DNA of 64,000 bases from Tetracentron sinense (lineage: Eukaryota; Streptophyta; Magnoliopsida; Trochodendrales; Trochodendraceae), in NCBI GenBank assembly GCA_015143295.1, contig CM026557.1:24461760-24525759 (forward strand), given 5' to 3'. The translations under genes were made by a program, and so were the position numbers. Within the stretch, counting starts at the first letter, position 1, and every line of letters begins with the position of its first letter. Positions 24,529 through 37,480 of the stretch are shown piece after piece. The notes beneath the pieces are model-generated. The model was not told the origin of the DNA, did not search any database, and saw only the letters and a program-made list of their open reading frames with translations.

Positions 24529-24540
24529 TGGTATCAGAGT
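24529..24540 (+). other. Tekay primer-binding site, first copy
   Basis: TGGTATCAGAGT lies four bases after the 5' LTR end, matching the tRNA-Met primer used by chromovirus-type gypsy elements. Confidence 0.88.
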
Positions 24541-24730
24541 GCAAGACATTAGAGTCCTTAGGGCTAAGATATTAAGTATAGGATGTAGGAAGATGTCAAC
24601 CTTAGGGAAGCAACATCAAGTTCAGGACTTTAAAATTGTTTTGGATTAAGTTTTGATTAAGCGTAGACTTAGGAATTTTATGTGAGTGTGTCCCTAAATG
24701 AATTGTTTTCTTCTTCTCAGGACTGTGAGC

Positions 24731-25267
24731 ATGAGAAGGGGTGGAAGAAATAATAGCAATGGAGGAGGCAGTGTGACTGATGGGGATACTCTAGATGGTA
24801 CCTCCTACGCTAATGTGGGTCGGGCTATGGAAGCTATTGCCGCAGCCATGGAGAGGCAGACTGAAATTATGACTCAGCAAACTGCAATACTAGCGGCAGG
24901 TCAAGCTAGGCAAGAGAGGCAGGTTGATGTTCACCCACCCCATCATAATGGAGTGGAAGCTTTTAGGAGAATGAGTCCTCCAGCCTTCTATGGTAGTACT
25001 GATCCCTCAGTTGCCGAGTTGTGGATCATGGAACTAGAGAAGATTTTATCCGTGCTTGAGGCTACCGATGAATAGAGGGTAAAATGGGCCTCCTTCATCA
25101 TGGAAGGCGAAGCTGAACATTGGTGGAGGGCTGCATCTAGGCAGAGGAATGAGGTGTGAGCCGGACAAGAGTGGACTTGGGGAGAGTTCCTCGACATCTT
25201 CTACGAGAGATACTTCCCGGTGTTTGTGAGAGATCAGAAGGAGATTGAATTCTCTACCTTCGGGGAG
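24731..25267 (+). pseudogene. Tekay gag N-terminus, truncated by gap
   Basis: The ATG at 24731 follows a strong acceptor-like 'ttcttctcag'. The frame is open to a TAG at 25073 and has a further TGA near 25157; the same two stops occur in the second copy. Contains FRRMSPPAFYGSTDPS, typical of Tekay gag. The last seven bases before the gap (cggggag) differ from the other copy and look like contig-end error. Confidence 0.85.
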
Positions 25268-25367
25268 NNNNNNNNNNNNNNNNNNNNNNNNNNNNNNNNN
25301 NNNNNNNNNNNNNNNNNNNNNNNNNNNNNNNNNNNNNNNNNNNNNNNNNNNNNNNNNNNNNNNNNNN
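25268..25367. other. Assembly gap, exactly 100 N
   Basis: A run of 100 N, a size commonly used for joins of unknown length. Sequence on its right (25368 on) matches 8590 on, not the continuation of gag. Confidence 1.
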
Positions 25368-27068
25368 TTCTGCTACTATGAGGGTAAAATCCTCCCCTAG
25401 AGATGATCAGCACAAGATGATGGTGAGAAGTTGGACATGAGAGTAATTCACTCTGAAATAGCATCCATCAATATGGTGTGAGGACCCAGACCTATATCAA
25501 GCCGTACATGTCAATCTCAGTGGTTGGTTGGAGCGTGATAACACCATTCTCAAGATACGGCTTGGTTTAATCAACGTAAGTTCTCCAATTTATGTAGGTT
25601 CCTCATTTTTTTATACATGATAAAACGGAGCTTTATTTATTCGCATCTTGTACTCTTCTTTTAGTTGATGATTTCTTGGTATTTTGAGGAATTGAGGTTC
25701 TTTTAAACGCACAGGACTTGGAACCACCCCACCCCCCCCCCCCTTTTTGGCTGACTACGATAGCATACAGGAATTAAAGTCAAACTAGTTAGAAATATGG
25801 GCAATTTTAGAATATTGAGTTATGAGTAGAAGTTCCGTTCAGATCTAGGAAAGTTGGACTTGTAATTGAAGAACAAGTAGTTTCTGTTCGTACATAAGAA
25901 GGTTTTGGACGTGTAAATTTTCGGGACAAGCTCTGAGAAATGCGAATCTTTTAGTCTATCAAGAGCCTGTCGATTGCCTCTAATTTTGCCTAAACTAACT
26001 TTTGGGTTTCGTTAGCGAGCTTTTGGTTGCCCTAATTTGTTCCTAGCCTTATTCTTGAGTTTGTCTCGGCGGGCTTTTTATTTTGACTCAATTTTTGTCT
26101 AAGCAGTCCTTTCAGAATTTCAAAACGTGGTGAGACATTTACCCTAACTTTGCCTAAGTCATCTTTTCGGATTTCAACTTAGAGGGTTTTGGTGCCCTAA
26201 TTTTGCCTAGACCCTCTTCTTGAAGTTTTAGTCTAGCGGGCTTTGAGAATAATAACATTGGTCGGGGGAGATATGCGTTATCCGTCCACTATAATAGCAG
26301 ATTTACTTACGATGTATGCGAGGGTCCTTCCTTGGAATTGTGAGTTTTCTTCGACCTCAGATAGTAGTTTTCTTCGTTTCATCAATAGTGAGGGCAATAA
26401 CATGATTCTGTATCCAGGGGGATGGTGTTCTTTTAGAGAACAAGAAAAAAAAAAAAAGAATTGATGAACCAAGTTAATCTCTGAGGCTGCGACGTACCTA
26501 TTATAGATCAAGTCAAACGTATTTCAAAAAGGGGGATTCGCATTTCAGACGAAAGGTAGTTTGTCGTAACTAGACGATTGGGAATTAGGCCGTATGGAGG
26601 CTTCGAAGCTTGATGCTGCAATTTGATAGCGAAATAGGCAGTTTCCGTCATACCTAGGAGGGTTTGGACTTCGGAGTGAGCCGGACGGACTTCTGTTTCT
26701 TCCGGTGGTTCTTTAGATCATTAAATCTCCTGCGGAGGAGGTTTTCATCTACCGTAATAGTATTTACGGTCCGATCAGATCCTTATTTGCGTGAGCGATC
26801 AGGGTTTCGGCTTCAGGTGTTCAACGGTTAGAACCAACCGTTATAGGTAGCCAAAGCCCTAAGTTGTGGATGATTATGCACCTGGCTTTTATGATTCAGT
26901 ATTAAACTGCTCTCAGCTTTTCGTGATCGTCGAGCGTAAACACAGGCATTCCTTGATAAGGAGTCATTTTTCTTACCCCTTCTGTTGCCTTTGAGGAGTT
27001 GGACTTGCCTAAGTATCCTGCAGAGTAGAAAACAATGAGTTTGCCCCATTCTTCTGGATGGGGAAAAT
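25368..27068. repeat. Unclassified repeat, left part, second copy, indel-rich
   Basis: Collinear with 8590-10320 but with a one- or two-base insertion or deletion every ~20-40 bases. This density of mostly single-base indels with few substitutions is typical of unpolished long reads rather than of decay. Open frames here should not be trusted. Confidence 0.8.
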
Positions 27069-28411
27069 TGATGCCCAGATAAAGGACTAGGGGGGGTGAA
27101 TAGGGTTATGGAAAATTAAAATTTAACTATAAGGTGATATGAGCGGAATTTTAAAACTGATCACACCGCTACCAAACTAAACCGGATAATAAAGGAAAGA
27201 AAAGGATAGAGATACCAGAACCAGATATGTATCGGGGTTCAGAACTTGCTTACGTCCCAGCCTTTAAGGTTCCCGCTTCAAGGATTTTCCACACGATGGC
27301 CTAAATCCTATTCTTCTTTTCCAGTAGAGAGAAAGCCTTACAAATCTTTTAAGGCTAGAAGAACTCTTACAATCATTACAGGTAAGAGTCACTCTTCAAG
27401 GGAGAATTTCTCTTGGATACAAGAAGACTCACTTTTAACAGGGTACAAGCATTGATCTTGAGCTTTCAAAACAAATAGAGATTATGGATACAATCCGAAG
27501 GTGAATAGCTCCTAAATTGAGATCGAAAAGAAGGGAATACAATGCTTAAATTCTCAAGATAGTTGGAATTGAATGCTCAATGAGTGAGGGATTAGGTTTC
27601 CGGATATTCAATGCAAAAACAGAGGATTGATGCTAGAGGTTGGGGAGTGATGAATGATCAATAAAACAGTGATTGGAATCCCTAGAATATTATCTTTTTA
27701 TCATAAAATAAACTCTATTCTATAGTTAGGCAAATCAATATGGCCGTTGAAAGAAGCATTGAATAACGAACTAGCCGTTACAGGTTTTCATGCAGGCACT
27801 CGTCGACGAGTGGAAGGAATCAAGCTTGAGTCGTAGCGAGAGGGGAGACAAAAGCAATTGCTTCAATTTCTGTCACCACTTGTCGACGAGTCCACTAAAA
27901 AATTTATTTAGTAAACTCATCTTTCTGAGACCAAAAAGATGGAAACATGCTAAGACCATTAGGAAATGATTTAATATTATTTCAATCATTTTAGGGCCTT
28001 AGAATGATGTTCATGTTATACCAAAAAGTCTCCTAGGTCTATCTAGGTATTTTTTGAGCAATTCTTTTCCAATGTCTTGAGGACTTTTTACAAGGTCTTT
28101 GACACTTTAACTTTAGACACCAATCTTCATTGAAAGATGATCTTCAGACTTGATTGAGAAGCTCTACTCTGATGGATCTTCAAGAATGGTCTGAGTTTTT
28201 GGGGCTTCTAGCACTTGACCTTTGACCTTGATGTCTTTGAGATGAATTAAGCTCTTCAATGCTTCATATCTTGAATCTTTGATCTTAATAGACTTCTTCT
28301 CTGAAAAAAACAACATACTCAATGAAAGTATTAGTGTAACTAGAGTCATTCCATTATTGTGTCATCATTGAAACTAGTAAGGGTACATAAAATTGTAACC
28401 TGAGGCTAACA
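27069..28411 (-). repeat. SIRE-like 3' LTR, second copy, indel-rich
   Basis: Matches 10321-11709 throughout, 46 bp shorter through scattered indels. The perfect palindrome CACTCGTCGACGAGTG is retained near 27798. The polypurine tract follows at 28412-28425. Confidence 0.8.
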
Positions 28412-28959
28412 ATCTCCTCCTTTTTGATGACGACATATAATGTGAAGGCCTTGGGATGAGCCCCCCCTCACTATAAAGTGGTAAAAAAAAAAATTGAGAG
28501 TAAACTACCCCTCAACATGAGCAATATATGAAATAATTTCAGAAATTCAAAGTTTAGAGCATATGTCACATCAGTAAGAAAATTTTGATTTTGAATTTGG
28601 AATCAAGAGAGAAGTTCCATGATCAAAGTTTTAAGTTAGTTTATTATAACACATAAGTTTAGAGTTTGAACCAAGATAATTTTCACAAAGAGGTTATGAT
28701 GTTATTAGATGTAATTTTAAATTTGGAACCAAGAGAAATTCCACCAAGAATTGAGTTTAGAATTTATTGTTTGCAAAAGCCTACTATTACTCAAAAAACA
28801 CTAAGCATCCACATGCACATTTACCCCCTTGGCAACATCAAAAAGAGAAAGATATGAAAAAGAAAAATGGTTGGGATTTATAGAGATCATTAAAAGTTCA
28901 TACACAGAGTCAGTCATGACCTATATAAAAAGAGAATGAAAAAAAAAAACATACAAGTC

Positions 28960-30990
28960 AGCATCACAAACTTCTGTCTCTTGGTAGGCCTATCCGGCTT
29001 GATGTAGGTTGTTTGGCTTGGTCGTGGACAGTCTTCGGATGAGTCAGAAGTATCAGAAGATGTCACACATATTCTTGGAGGTGGTTTCTCTGAAAGGAGG
29101 GACTGAGAGGAGGATGGAGGTGGGACTGAGGAGGGAAATAGACCTCTATGGGAATAGGAACAAAACCTAGCTGTGAGAGGTGGAGGCAGACTCTAAGGCA
29201 ATCTGATCACTTTTGCAGCCATCACTCTAACCATTGGAGCTTGATCATTCAAGAGGTTTTGCTATGCTTGTCACATCTCCCAAAATCTTTGCACTCTCAA
29301 TGGAAGGCCATCCTTAGATTTGTTCTGCACTATGGTGATAATGGAGTTCACTCTATCCTTGATGCACAGTCATTGCCATTTCAACCTCTGCAAATCTGAC
29401 TCACTGATCTTCACTTCTGACTGAACAAGCTCCCATCTTTGACTCTAGAGAGGAAAGCCTCTCTCTAGTCTCTGACTGGAATCTCTCGAGCTGAGCGTCT
29501 GAGAAGCCCTGAAGACTCTCCATAAAACTCTCTCTGAAAATCTGGAACTGTAGTAGCCTCTGACTGATCGTATCTGAAAAATTCTCCATAATGGAGGGCC
29601 AGGAGGCAACCTAGGCAGTCAGTAGAGTCATCTGCTCACTAAAAGGTGCAGCCCTAGAAGGGGAAGCAAATTGTGTCCTGGAGCCTCAAAGTGGTCTGAA
29701 AATCTATCTATGTGAGGGCTCAGGGACATCAAGATCAATCTGGATATCTCCCCAATCAGGCTCAGCACTTATTCATCCTTTGTATCATGAACTGGTGATC
29801 CACAATCTCTGTCTCAGCGCCTCTGAGCTGCACTACTGGCTCAACGGGAGATGAAGGAATGATAGGAGAAGGAGGAGCAGTAGGGGTGGAGTGAGATGGT
29901 GGGGGTACAAATGGTGGGATAGAAATGTCAGGCAAATTAGTTGGAGTGGGAGTAGGAATAGTTTGGGATTTGAGGACCCAAAAATTACTAGACTCTATAG
30001 GAGTAACCCATTCTCATAATAGTAGCCTTGGAGTAAGCATCAGAATCAATGATGGACTTCTTGTCCTGATAGGAGTCAAAAGGAATTTTGAAATGTTTGA
30101 AAAGTTTGATGAGAGCAAGACCATAAGGAAGTCTACCTGTAGTTCTTTTGGCGTGTTCTTTCATCACATTAACAATGATGAAGGATAGGTCTATGTGCTG
30201 GGTGGTCAAGATGCACCAAATTAAAATACATCAAAGAAAGTAATGAAATCCACTGCCACCACCACGGGGAAATAATATCATAAGTGATAATTAGTGTGCA
30301 AAGGCGAGCATCAAGGATAAGATCCTTGAGCTTGGAGGAATAGGGTCAGTGGATGACTTTATTGACACCACATCAATTTCAAGCCTAATGACATTGCAAT
30401 CCTTCATGGGAGACCCATGATTTTGTGGTGATTCTTCAAATGTGCCGGTTGGCAATTTCAAGATAGAACGAAGTTCACCCACATTAAAAGATATAGGTTT
30501 TCCATGGGCATAAGAATGAAATTTTGGGTGGTTTTGTAAAAAAGTAAGATGGAATAAAATTGTTTGCTAAGTCAGGGTACATATTTTTTTTTGGTTCACG
30601 GAGTTCAAGGAACCTATTCCATCTAAGAGTGAAATTTTGACACTAAGAAATCAAGACATATACCCTTAAGAAATTCGAAATCGGGAACTTACCATAGACC
30701 GGTTCCCGCTTGATGAAGTACCTCGAATAGTTCTCTTGTGCTATTGGAGTCTGAATAGTCGAGAGGTTCTCGTGGAAGGGGCTTGTCTTTGAGATGATTC
30801 CCCAACTTGATTTTTCCTTCCTCCGCTGTGGGCCTTCTTCTTTGGCAAAGAGGGGGTTTTTCATACGAGGAGCCATGAGATTTGAAGGAGGTTGGAAGGT
30901 TAGGGAGAAGATTTGAGGGTAGAGGAATGGGAGGGAGGGGAAAGGGAATTTTTGAACAATGAAACAGTGAATAGTAAAAAAAATTAGGTT
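28960..30990 (-). pseudogene. Env-like ORF, second copy, heavily frameshifted
   Basis: Matches 12267-14271; the open frame is broken into many pieces by single-base indels (readable parts at 29401-29589, 29988-30209, 30291-30482, 30643-30876). One piece shows the MAPRMKN start clearly. Most breaks are probably sequencing error because they fall only in the noisy part of the contig. Confidence 0.7.
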
Positions 30991-31182
30991 AAAAATATAT
31001 AATCTCGAGGGAACTCGTCGACGAGTAGGTCAGACTCGTCGAGTGGCTTCAAAACCTGAAGAAAATCCATATACTCGTCGCCGAGTGGCACTAACTTGTC
31101 ATTGAGTGAAACCCGAAACAATAGATAAAAAACCTGTAACTCACTCGTCACCGAGTGGAGAGGGACTCATCCATGAGTCTAA
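30990..31182 (-). promoter_or_regulatory. Candidate internal env promoter, second copy
   Basis: Same palindrome array and TATA-like sequence as 14303-14491. The first perfect ACTCGTCGACGAGT lies near 31014-31027. One site has lost three bases ('gactcgtcgagtgg'). Confidence 0.4.
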
Positions 31183-31679
31183 GCAAAAATTGACATAATC
31201 AATTTTCGGTTGACTGGATGAATTTTTTAGGCATTAAAAACCTTTTGAAAATGATTTTAGACCATTTTAAATTAGGGAAACTACATATCAAGTTTGATAT
31301 GGCACAAGCAAGATCAATCAATTTTCACATAAAGATTTTACTTTGTTCTTCTTTAGACATATTTTTCAATTGATCTCATCAAGATTAGCCATGCCTAATT
31401 CTCTTCTTAACTTATTGAATCTTTCATAAGGGAGAGGTTAAGTGAATATGTCTGCAAGTTGGTTGTTAGTTTCAACAAATTCCTACAATATATCTCTATT
31501 TTGAACATGATCCCTTATGAAATGATATCTTATTTCAATATGTTTTGTTCTTGAATGTTGGATGGATTTTATGTCATACAAATTGCACTTGTGTTCTCAC
31601 ATTTGATTGGAATCTTATCATAAAATAATTTGAAGTCTTCTAATTGTTGTTTCATGTATAATGTTTGAGCACAAAACTC

Positions 31680-32800
31680 CTAGCTGCTATATATTCAGCC
31701 TCAGCTGTTGATAGAGCTACAGAGTTTTGTTTCTTACATGACCATGAAACTAAGGAGTGTCCTAAGAAGTGACATGAGCCACTAGTGCTTTTTCCGATCA
31801 ACTTTGCAACCAGCAAAGTCTGCATCAGAATAGCTCACTAGTTCTAATGTTGTGTTCTTAGGATACCAAAGTCCTAGATCAATTGTTCCAATTAAGTATT
31901 TGAAGATTCTTTTTATAGCAGTCATGTGTGATTCTTTTGGATTAGCTTGAAATCTAGCACACATACACACACTAAACATAATATCATGCCTACTAGCAGT
32001 TAAATACAACAGACTACCAATCATACCTCGATATTTTGTTTCTTCTACACTTAAGCCCTTTTGATCTTTATCCAGCTTGTGGTTGGACTCATAGGAATAT
32101 CATCATTCTTTGAGTTGTCCATACCAAACTTCTTGAGCAGCTCTCTAGTGTAGTTGGCTTGACTTATGAAAATTCATTCCTTAAATTGTTTGATTTGAAG
32201 ACCAAGGAAGAAGGTTAGTTCTCCCATTATGCTCATTTCAAATTCATCCTGCATTGTCATAGCAGATTCTTGACAAAGGGATTCATTAGTAGATCCAAAA
32301 ATGATATCATCAACATAGATTTGAACTAAAAGCATATCATCATTTTTGGATTTTATAAACAAGGTAGTATCAATTTTACCTCTAATGAACTCCTTTTCAA
32401 GTAGGAAACCACTAAGTCTATCATACCAAGCTCTAGGAGCTTGCTTTAAGCCATAGAGAGCTTTATTGAGTTTGAAAACATGATTAGCCATTTTGTGATT
32501 TTCAAAACAAGGAGGTTGTTCTACATAAACTTCTTCAGAAATAAATCCATTTAAAAAAACACTTTTAACATTCATGTGATAAAGTTTAAAATCCTTATAA
32601 CAAGCATAAGCAAGCAACATCCTAATAGCCTCAAGTCTAGCAACAGGGGAAAAGGTTTCATCATAATCAATCCCTTCTTCCTAGTTGTAGCCTTGAGCTA
32701 TCAATCTAGCTTTATTTTTAACAATATTTCTTTCTTCATCCTTCTTATTCCAAAAAACTCATTTAGTACCTATTATAGACTTGCTTTTAGGTCTAGGCAC
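31680..32800 (-). pseudogene. Copia RT and RNase H, second copy
   Basis: As 14968-16130. The frame is open at 32174-32620 (with YVDDIIFGST) and 31782-32024. Extra breaks near 31790 and 32080 (one-base changes in T runs) and a new stop at 32171 separate the pieces. Confidence 0.88.
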
Positions 32801-32832
32801 TAAGTTCCATACTTGATTTCCTTCAAATTGGT

Positions 32833-34112
32833 TTAATTCTTCTTCCACAGTTCATCATTAATTGCTTCAAGAGCATTCTTAGGTTCAATTTTAGAGAGGA
32901 ATGCAAGGTTATTACATATGTTTCTTCTAATTCTTACACCTTGATCCATATTGCCAAGAAAAATTCCTTCACTAGGTTTTGGTTCAAATTTCTTCAAGTT
33001 TGGTTTACTATTTAGAATAAAACATTTACAATCAAATACTTTGAAGTATCTAATATTGGGTGGTCTACCATCCCAAAGCTTATAAGGAGTTTTGTTTAAC
33101 TTGTTTCTAATAACCACTTTATTAATCACATAGCAAGTAGTGTTAATGGCTTCAAGCTAAAAATAGTTAGGTAAATTATGTTCATTTAACATAGTCCTAC
33201 CAATTTCTTGTAATGATCTATTATTTCTTTGAACTACTCAATTTTGTTGAGGAGTTCTAGGAGCGGAGATATGATGGTTAAAACTATTTTCTTCATAGAA
33301 GGATTCAAGCTCCTTGTTCTTGAATTCTCCACCTCTATCACTTCTTATACCCAAGTAAATCTAGAATAGTCATCAACAATAACAAAGGCATAAAGTTTAC
33401 CGGCTAGACTAACAACATCATTAGGTCCAAACAAATCCATATGTAGTAATTCTAGAGGTCTGGAGGTTGATATTACTGGTTTCCTTTTAAAAGATGATTT
33501 GATTTGTTTACCTAGTTGACAAACATCACAAACTTTATCTTTTAAAAACTTGATTTTTGGTAAGCCTTTAACTAGATCTTTTCTTGATAATTTTGAAAGT
33601 AAATCCATACTTGCATGACCTAGTCTTCTACGCCATAACCAACTAGTTTCATTAATAGCTGAAAAACACATAAAGTTTTAAAAAATAAGTTCATTAAAAT
33701 CAATTGTGTACACATTTTCATGTCTATGAGCTGTGAATAAGGTAGTAATGTTATCTTTATCCTTAATAATGCAAACGTTTGATTTAAAGAAAATATTTAA
33801 ACCTTTATCGCACAATTGACTAATACTAATTAAGTTATGTTTAAGACCTTCAACAAGTAGAACATTTTCAATAAAAGTAGTGGAGTTCTGACCAACATTA
33901 CCTATGCCAATGATTTTCCCTTTTGCGTTGTCCCCGAAGGTCACATGTCCTCCATCCTTTGGAGAGATTGAGATGCATAGCTCTTTGCTTCCTGACATGT
34001 GCCTTGAATATCCACTATCCAAGAACCATCTTGTCTTAGAGGAGTTAGATTTCAAACAAACCTTCAAAACAAAATTTAAGTAACTCCAACATATAATCCT
34101 CCCGAAACCCAC
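32833..34112 (-). pseudogene. Copia protease and integrase, second copy
   Basis: As 16149-17519, split by a stop near 33675 and by the 91-bp deletion at 33350 that removes part of the integrase core after YSRFTWV and shifts the frame. Confidence 0.86.
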
Positions 34113-34705
34113 ACAGTTTTAGATGGAACCCAAACTGATTTTTGAATATTTTTGGAAGGATGAGTTCTTTTTGTTACCCAAACCATGTGTGGTCCTTTGT
34201 GGATGGTGTTGGGAGTGTATGATCCTTTTGGAACCCAAATTTTCTTAACTAATTTCTTTCCATTAAAGGTGAAAAATGCATTAGAAGGAGGATTCAAAAC
34301 ATTTTTAGATTTTGAAAAGAAATTTTGGTACTCCTTTTGTTTAGAAAAGGGGTTTTATCCAAGACCGGCTTTACCAAAGACACATCTTTATTAGTCCAAA
34401 AGTCTTTCAAGATTCTTTTCACCCATAGATAAGGTGTGAGTAATTTTAGTCAAATCAATGACTTTGGCTTTTAGCTCTTCACACTCACAAATTAGTCATT
34501 GGGGTGGATTTTAAAATTCTTTTAAGTTTTCATTCAAAACATTGTTTTCCTTTTCAAGTATGACTTTCTCATTGTGTAAATCATTTCTCTCTTTTAGTAA
34601 AAGATCATTTGAGTTTGAAAAAGAAATATTGTCCTTTTTAAGTTGTTTGTTCTTTGATCCTAATTTGAGAAATTCAAAATAGAGTTCATCAAAAGTCTCT
34701 CTAAT

Positions 34706-35806
34706 TTATTCATAAGTAAGAGATTCACTAGAAGAAGAATTTACCTCCTCATCATTAAGAGCCATGAGGCAAAGGTTTGTAACTTCTTCTTCACTTGAGT
34801 TGTCATCCGACCCATTTCTTTCGGAATCGTCCCAAGTAGCTTTCATTGCCTTCTTCTTGAACCTTTGGCCTTTCTTCAATTGAGGATACTCGGTTTTGAT
34901 GTGTCCCGACTTTTTACACTCATAGCAAATGATTTGCTCCTTTTTGCTTGATTCTCCTTTGGCTACCTCTTTAGAGAATTCTCTCTTGTAAGGCCTTTTC
35001 TTGAAGTTCTTCTTGTGCTTCAAGAATTTTTTGAACTTCCTTGCCATTAAAGCGATGTCATCATCTTCATCACTTTCTTGAGTGGTCTTTAATGCAAGTC
35101 CCCTTTTTGCCTTTGGTTCATCTTCTTGATCTTTTATTATGACCTCGTGTGTCATGAGAGATCCAAGAAGCTCATCCATTTGAAGCTTGGTCAAATCCTT
35201 TGCCTTTTGAATGGCGGTGACTTTGGGACTCCAACTTTCTGGAAGTGAACGAATGAATTTTCTAACATTTTCTTCATTAGAGTATACCTTACCCAGAGAT
35301 TTCAGTTCATTCAAGATATTTGTAAAGCGAGTAAACATATCTCCAATGGATTTTTCCTTTTCCATTTTAAAGAGTTCATACTTATGAACTAACATGCTTA
35401 TTTTTTCTTCTTTAACTTGATTTGTACCTTCATATATGACTTGGAGTTTGTCCTATATTTCCTTGGAGTTTGTCCTATATTTCCTTGGCTGAGTCACATC
35501 CAGAGATTCTATTGAACTCTTGTGGACTTAAGGCACAGTACAAATTGCTAATAGTCTTAGCATTTGTTTGGATGAGTTTAATGTCTGCTTCATTCCATTC
35601 ATCTTCAGTTTTAGGGATTCTAATACCATCAACTACTTTATGAGGTAGATAAGGTCCTTTGACAATGACTTTCCAATAGTCATAGTCAAGAGCTTGTAAG
35701 TAGACCATCATTCTAGTTTTTCAATAATTATAGTTTTCTCCATAGAACAATGGAGGTCGGGTGGTCGATTGGCCCTCTCCTAAGGTTGTAGCAAAGATGT
35801 TTGCCA
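34706..35806 (-). pseudogene. Copia gag, second copy
   Basis: Nearly identical to 18113-19192, including the zinc knuckle lacking its fourth Cys. A 22-bp tandem duplication at 35443-35486 ('ttggagtttgtcctatattt' repeated) lies at the internal stop. Confidence 0.85.
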
Positions 35807-35854
35807 TAGGGGATCTTTGACTCAAGATGGTTAGATCTAAAAATAAAGCACAAA

Positions 35855-35866
35855 GCTCTGATACCA
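35855..35866 (-). other. Copia primer-binding site, second copy
   Basis: Minus-strand TGGTATCAGAGC next to the 5' LTR end. Confidence 0.88.
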
Positions 35867-35868
35867 AT

Positions 35869-37254
35869 TGATGCCCAGATAAAGGACCCTAGAGGAGGTG
35901 AATATGGTTTATGGCAAATTAAAATTTACTCTAAGTGATATTAGCGGAATTTAAAACTAATCACAACAACTACCAACTAAAATCAGAGATAATAAAGGAA
36001 AGAGAAGGATAGAGATACCAGACACCAGATATGTTATCGGGGTTCAGCAACTTGTCTACTTTACCCCCTTTAAGCTTTCCCGCTTCAAGGATTTTCACAC
36101 GATTTACTAATCGTACTCTTCTTTTCCGGCAGAGAGCAAGCCTTACACTCCTTTTCCAGGCTCAGGAAGAACCTCTTACAATCTTTTTACAAGCTAAGGA
36201 GTAACCTCTTCAAGAGAGACTTTCTCTTGGATACAAGAAGACTCACTTCTTAACAGGGTGCAAGAATCTCTGATTCTTGACTTTCAATAAAAACAAAGAT
36301 TTGTGGATTTACAATCCGAAGTGAAAGCTCCTAAATGGAGCTAGATAAGAATTGAATACAATGCTTACAATCTCTCAAGATAGATTGGAATTGAATGCTC
36401 AATGAGTGAGGGATTAGATTTCAGGATATTCAATACAAAAAATAGAGAATTGATTACTAGAGGTTGGTGAGTGATGAATGATCAATAAAACAGTGATTGG
36501 AATCCCTAGAATATTATCTTTTTATCATAAATCAACTCTATTTATAGTTAGGCAATCAATATAGCCGTTGAGAGAAGCATTGGATGCGAACTAGCCGTTA
36601 CAGGTTTTTCCCGCAGGCACTCGTTGACGAGTGGGAAGGAATCAAGCTTGAGTCGTTGATGAGTGGAGACAGAAGCAATTACTTCAATTTCTGTCACCCA
36701 CTTGTCGACGAGACCCTTGTACTCGTCAATGAGTCCACTGAAAATTTATTCAGTAAACTCATCTTTATGAGACCAAAAAGATGGGAAACATGATAGGACC
36801 CTTAGGCAATTGATTTGATATTAATTTAATCATTTTAGGGCCTTAGAATGATGTTCATGTTATACTAGGTCTCCTATGGTCTATCTAGGTATTTTTTTGA
36901 GCAATCTTTTCCAATGTCTTGAGGACTTTTACAAGGTCTTAGACACTTTAACTTTAGACACCAATCTTCATTGAAAGATGATCTTCAGACTTGATTTGAG
37001 AAGCTCTACTCTTTATGGATCTTCAAGAATTTTCTTGAGTTTTTGGGGCTTCTAGCAATTGAACTTTGACATTGATGTCTTTGAGATGAATTAAGCTCTT
37101 CAATTCATCATATCTTGAATCTTTGATCTGAATAGACTTCTTCTCTGAAATTTCACATATTCAATTAAACTATAAGTGCCACTGGAGTCATTCCATTATT
37201 GTGTGGTCATTGAAACTAGTAAGGGTACATAAAGTTGTAACCTTGAGGCTAAGA
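35869..37254 (-). repeat. SIRE-like 5' LTR, second copy
   Basis: Nearly identical to 19254-20639, with the same decayed terminus (CTAAGA). TATAAATAG on the minus strand at about 36538-36546, palindromes at 36619-36735. Confidence 0.85.
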
Positions 37255-37480
37255 ACAATGACTTTGGGGATGATTTCCGTTGTTAGCCATTTTTGCCATA
37301 CACTGAGGCTGACCTTAGTCAGGCTATCAATCATATCTTGATGCGCTGCCTCAACCCATGGGGATGCTTGTAGGGATTTCGCTTTTTCTGCAAGCCATTC
37401 CATGGAGACTTCTTCTAACGTGGACTTCTCCCTAGCCCTGACCATATTCACGGTCTGGTTGTGATTTTTTCCGAATATGA
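37255..37480 (-). repeat. Unclassified repeat, right part, second copy
   Basis: Matches 20640-20865, with the same minus-strand frame ending at the copia boundary (ATG at 37451). Followed directly by the Tekay LTR after the same TATGA. Confidence 0.5.

Larger units (their letters stand above)
20866..25267 (+). mobile_element. Tekay/Del Ty3/gypsy element, first copy, cut by assembly gap
   Basis: Contains a 5' LTR (20866-24524, with a nested and truncated solo LTR), a primer-binding site and the first ~540 bp of gag. It stops at the N run at 25268. The corresponding region of the second block continues through a whole element, 37481-48979. Confidence 0.88.
27069..37254 (-). mobile_element. SIRE-like copia element, second copy
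   Basis: Collinear with 10321-20639, with the same flanks (AAAAT left, ACAAT right) and shared lesions: the gag Cys-to-Tyr change, the integrase TGA, and the stop within RT. 27069 to ~31000 is indel-rich; from there to the right end identity is about 99%. Real structural differences exist: a 91-bp deletion in integrase (at 33350), and a 22-bp tandem duplication in gag at 35443-35486. It is therefore a duplicate or allele of the first copy, not an independent insertion. Confidence 0.85.

Noticed and set aside
25368..31000. Apparent rapid decay of the second SIRE copy
   Set aside because: Indels dominate and stop sharply near 31000; better explained by uncorrected reads than by evolution.
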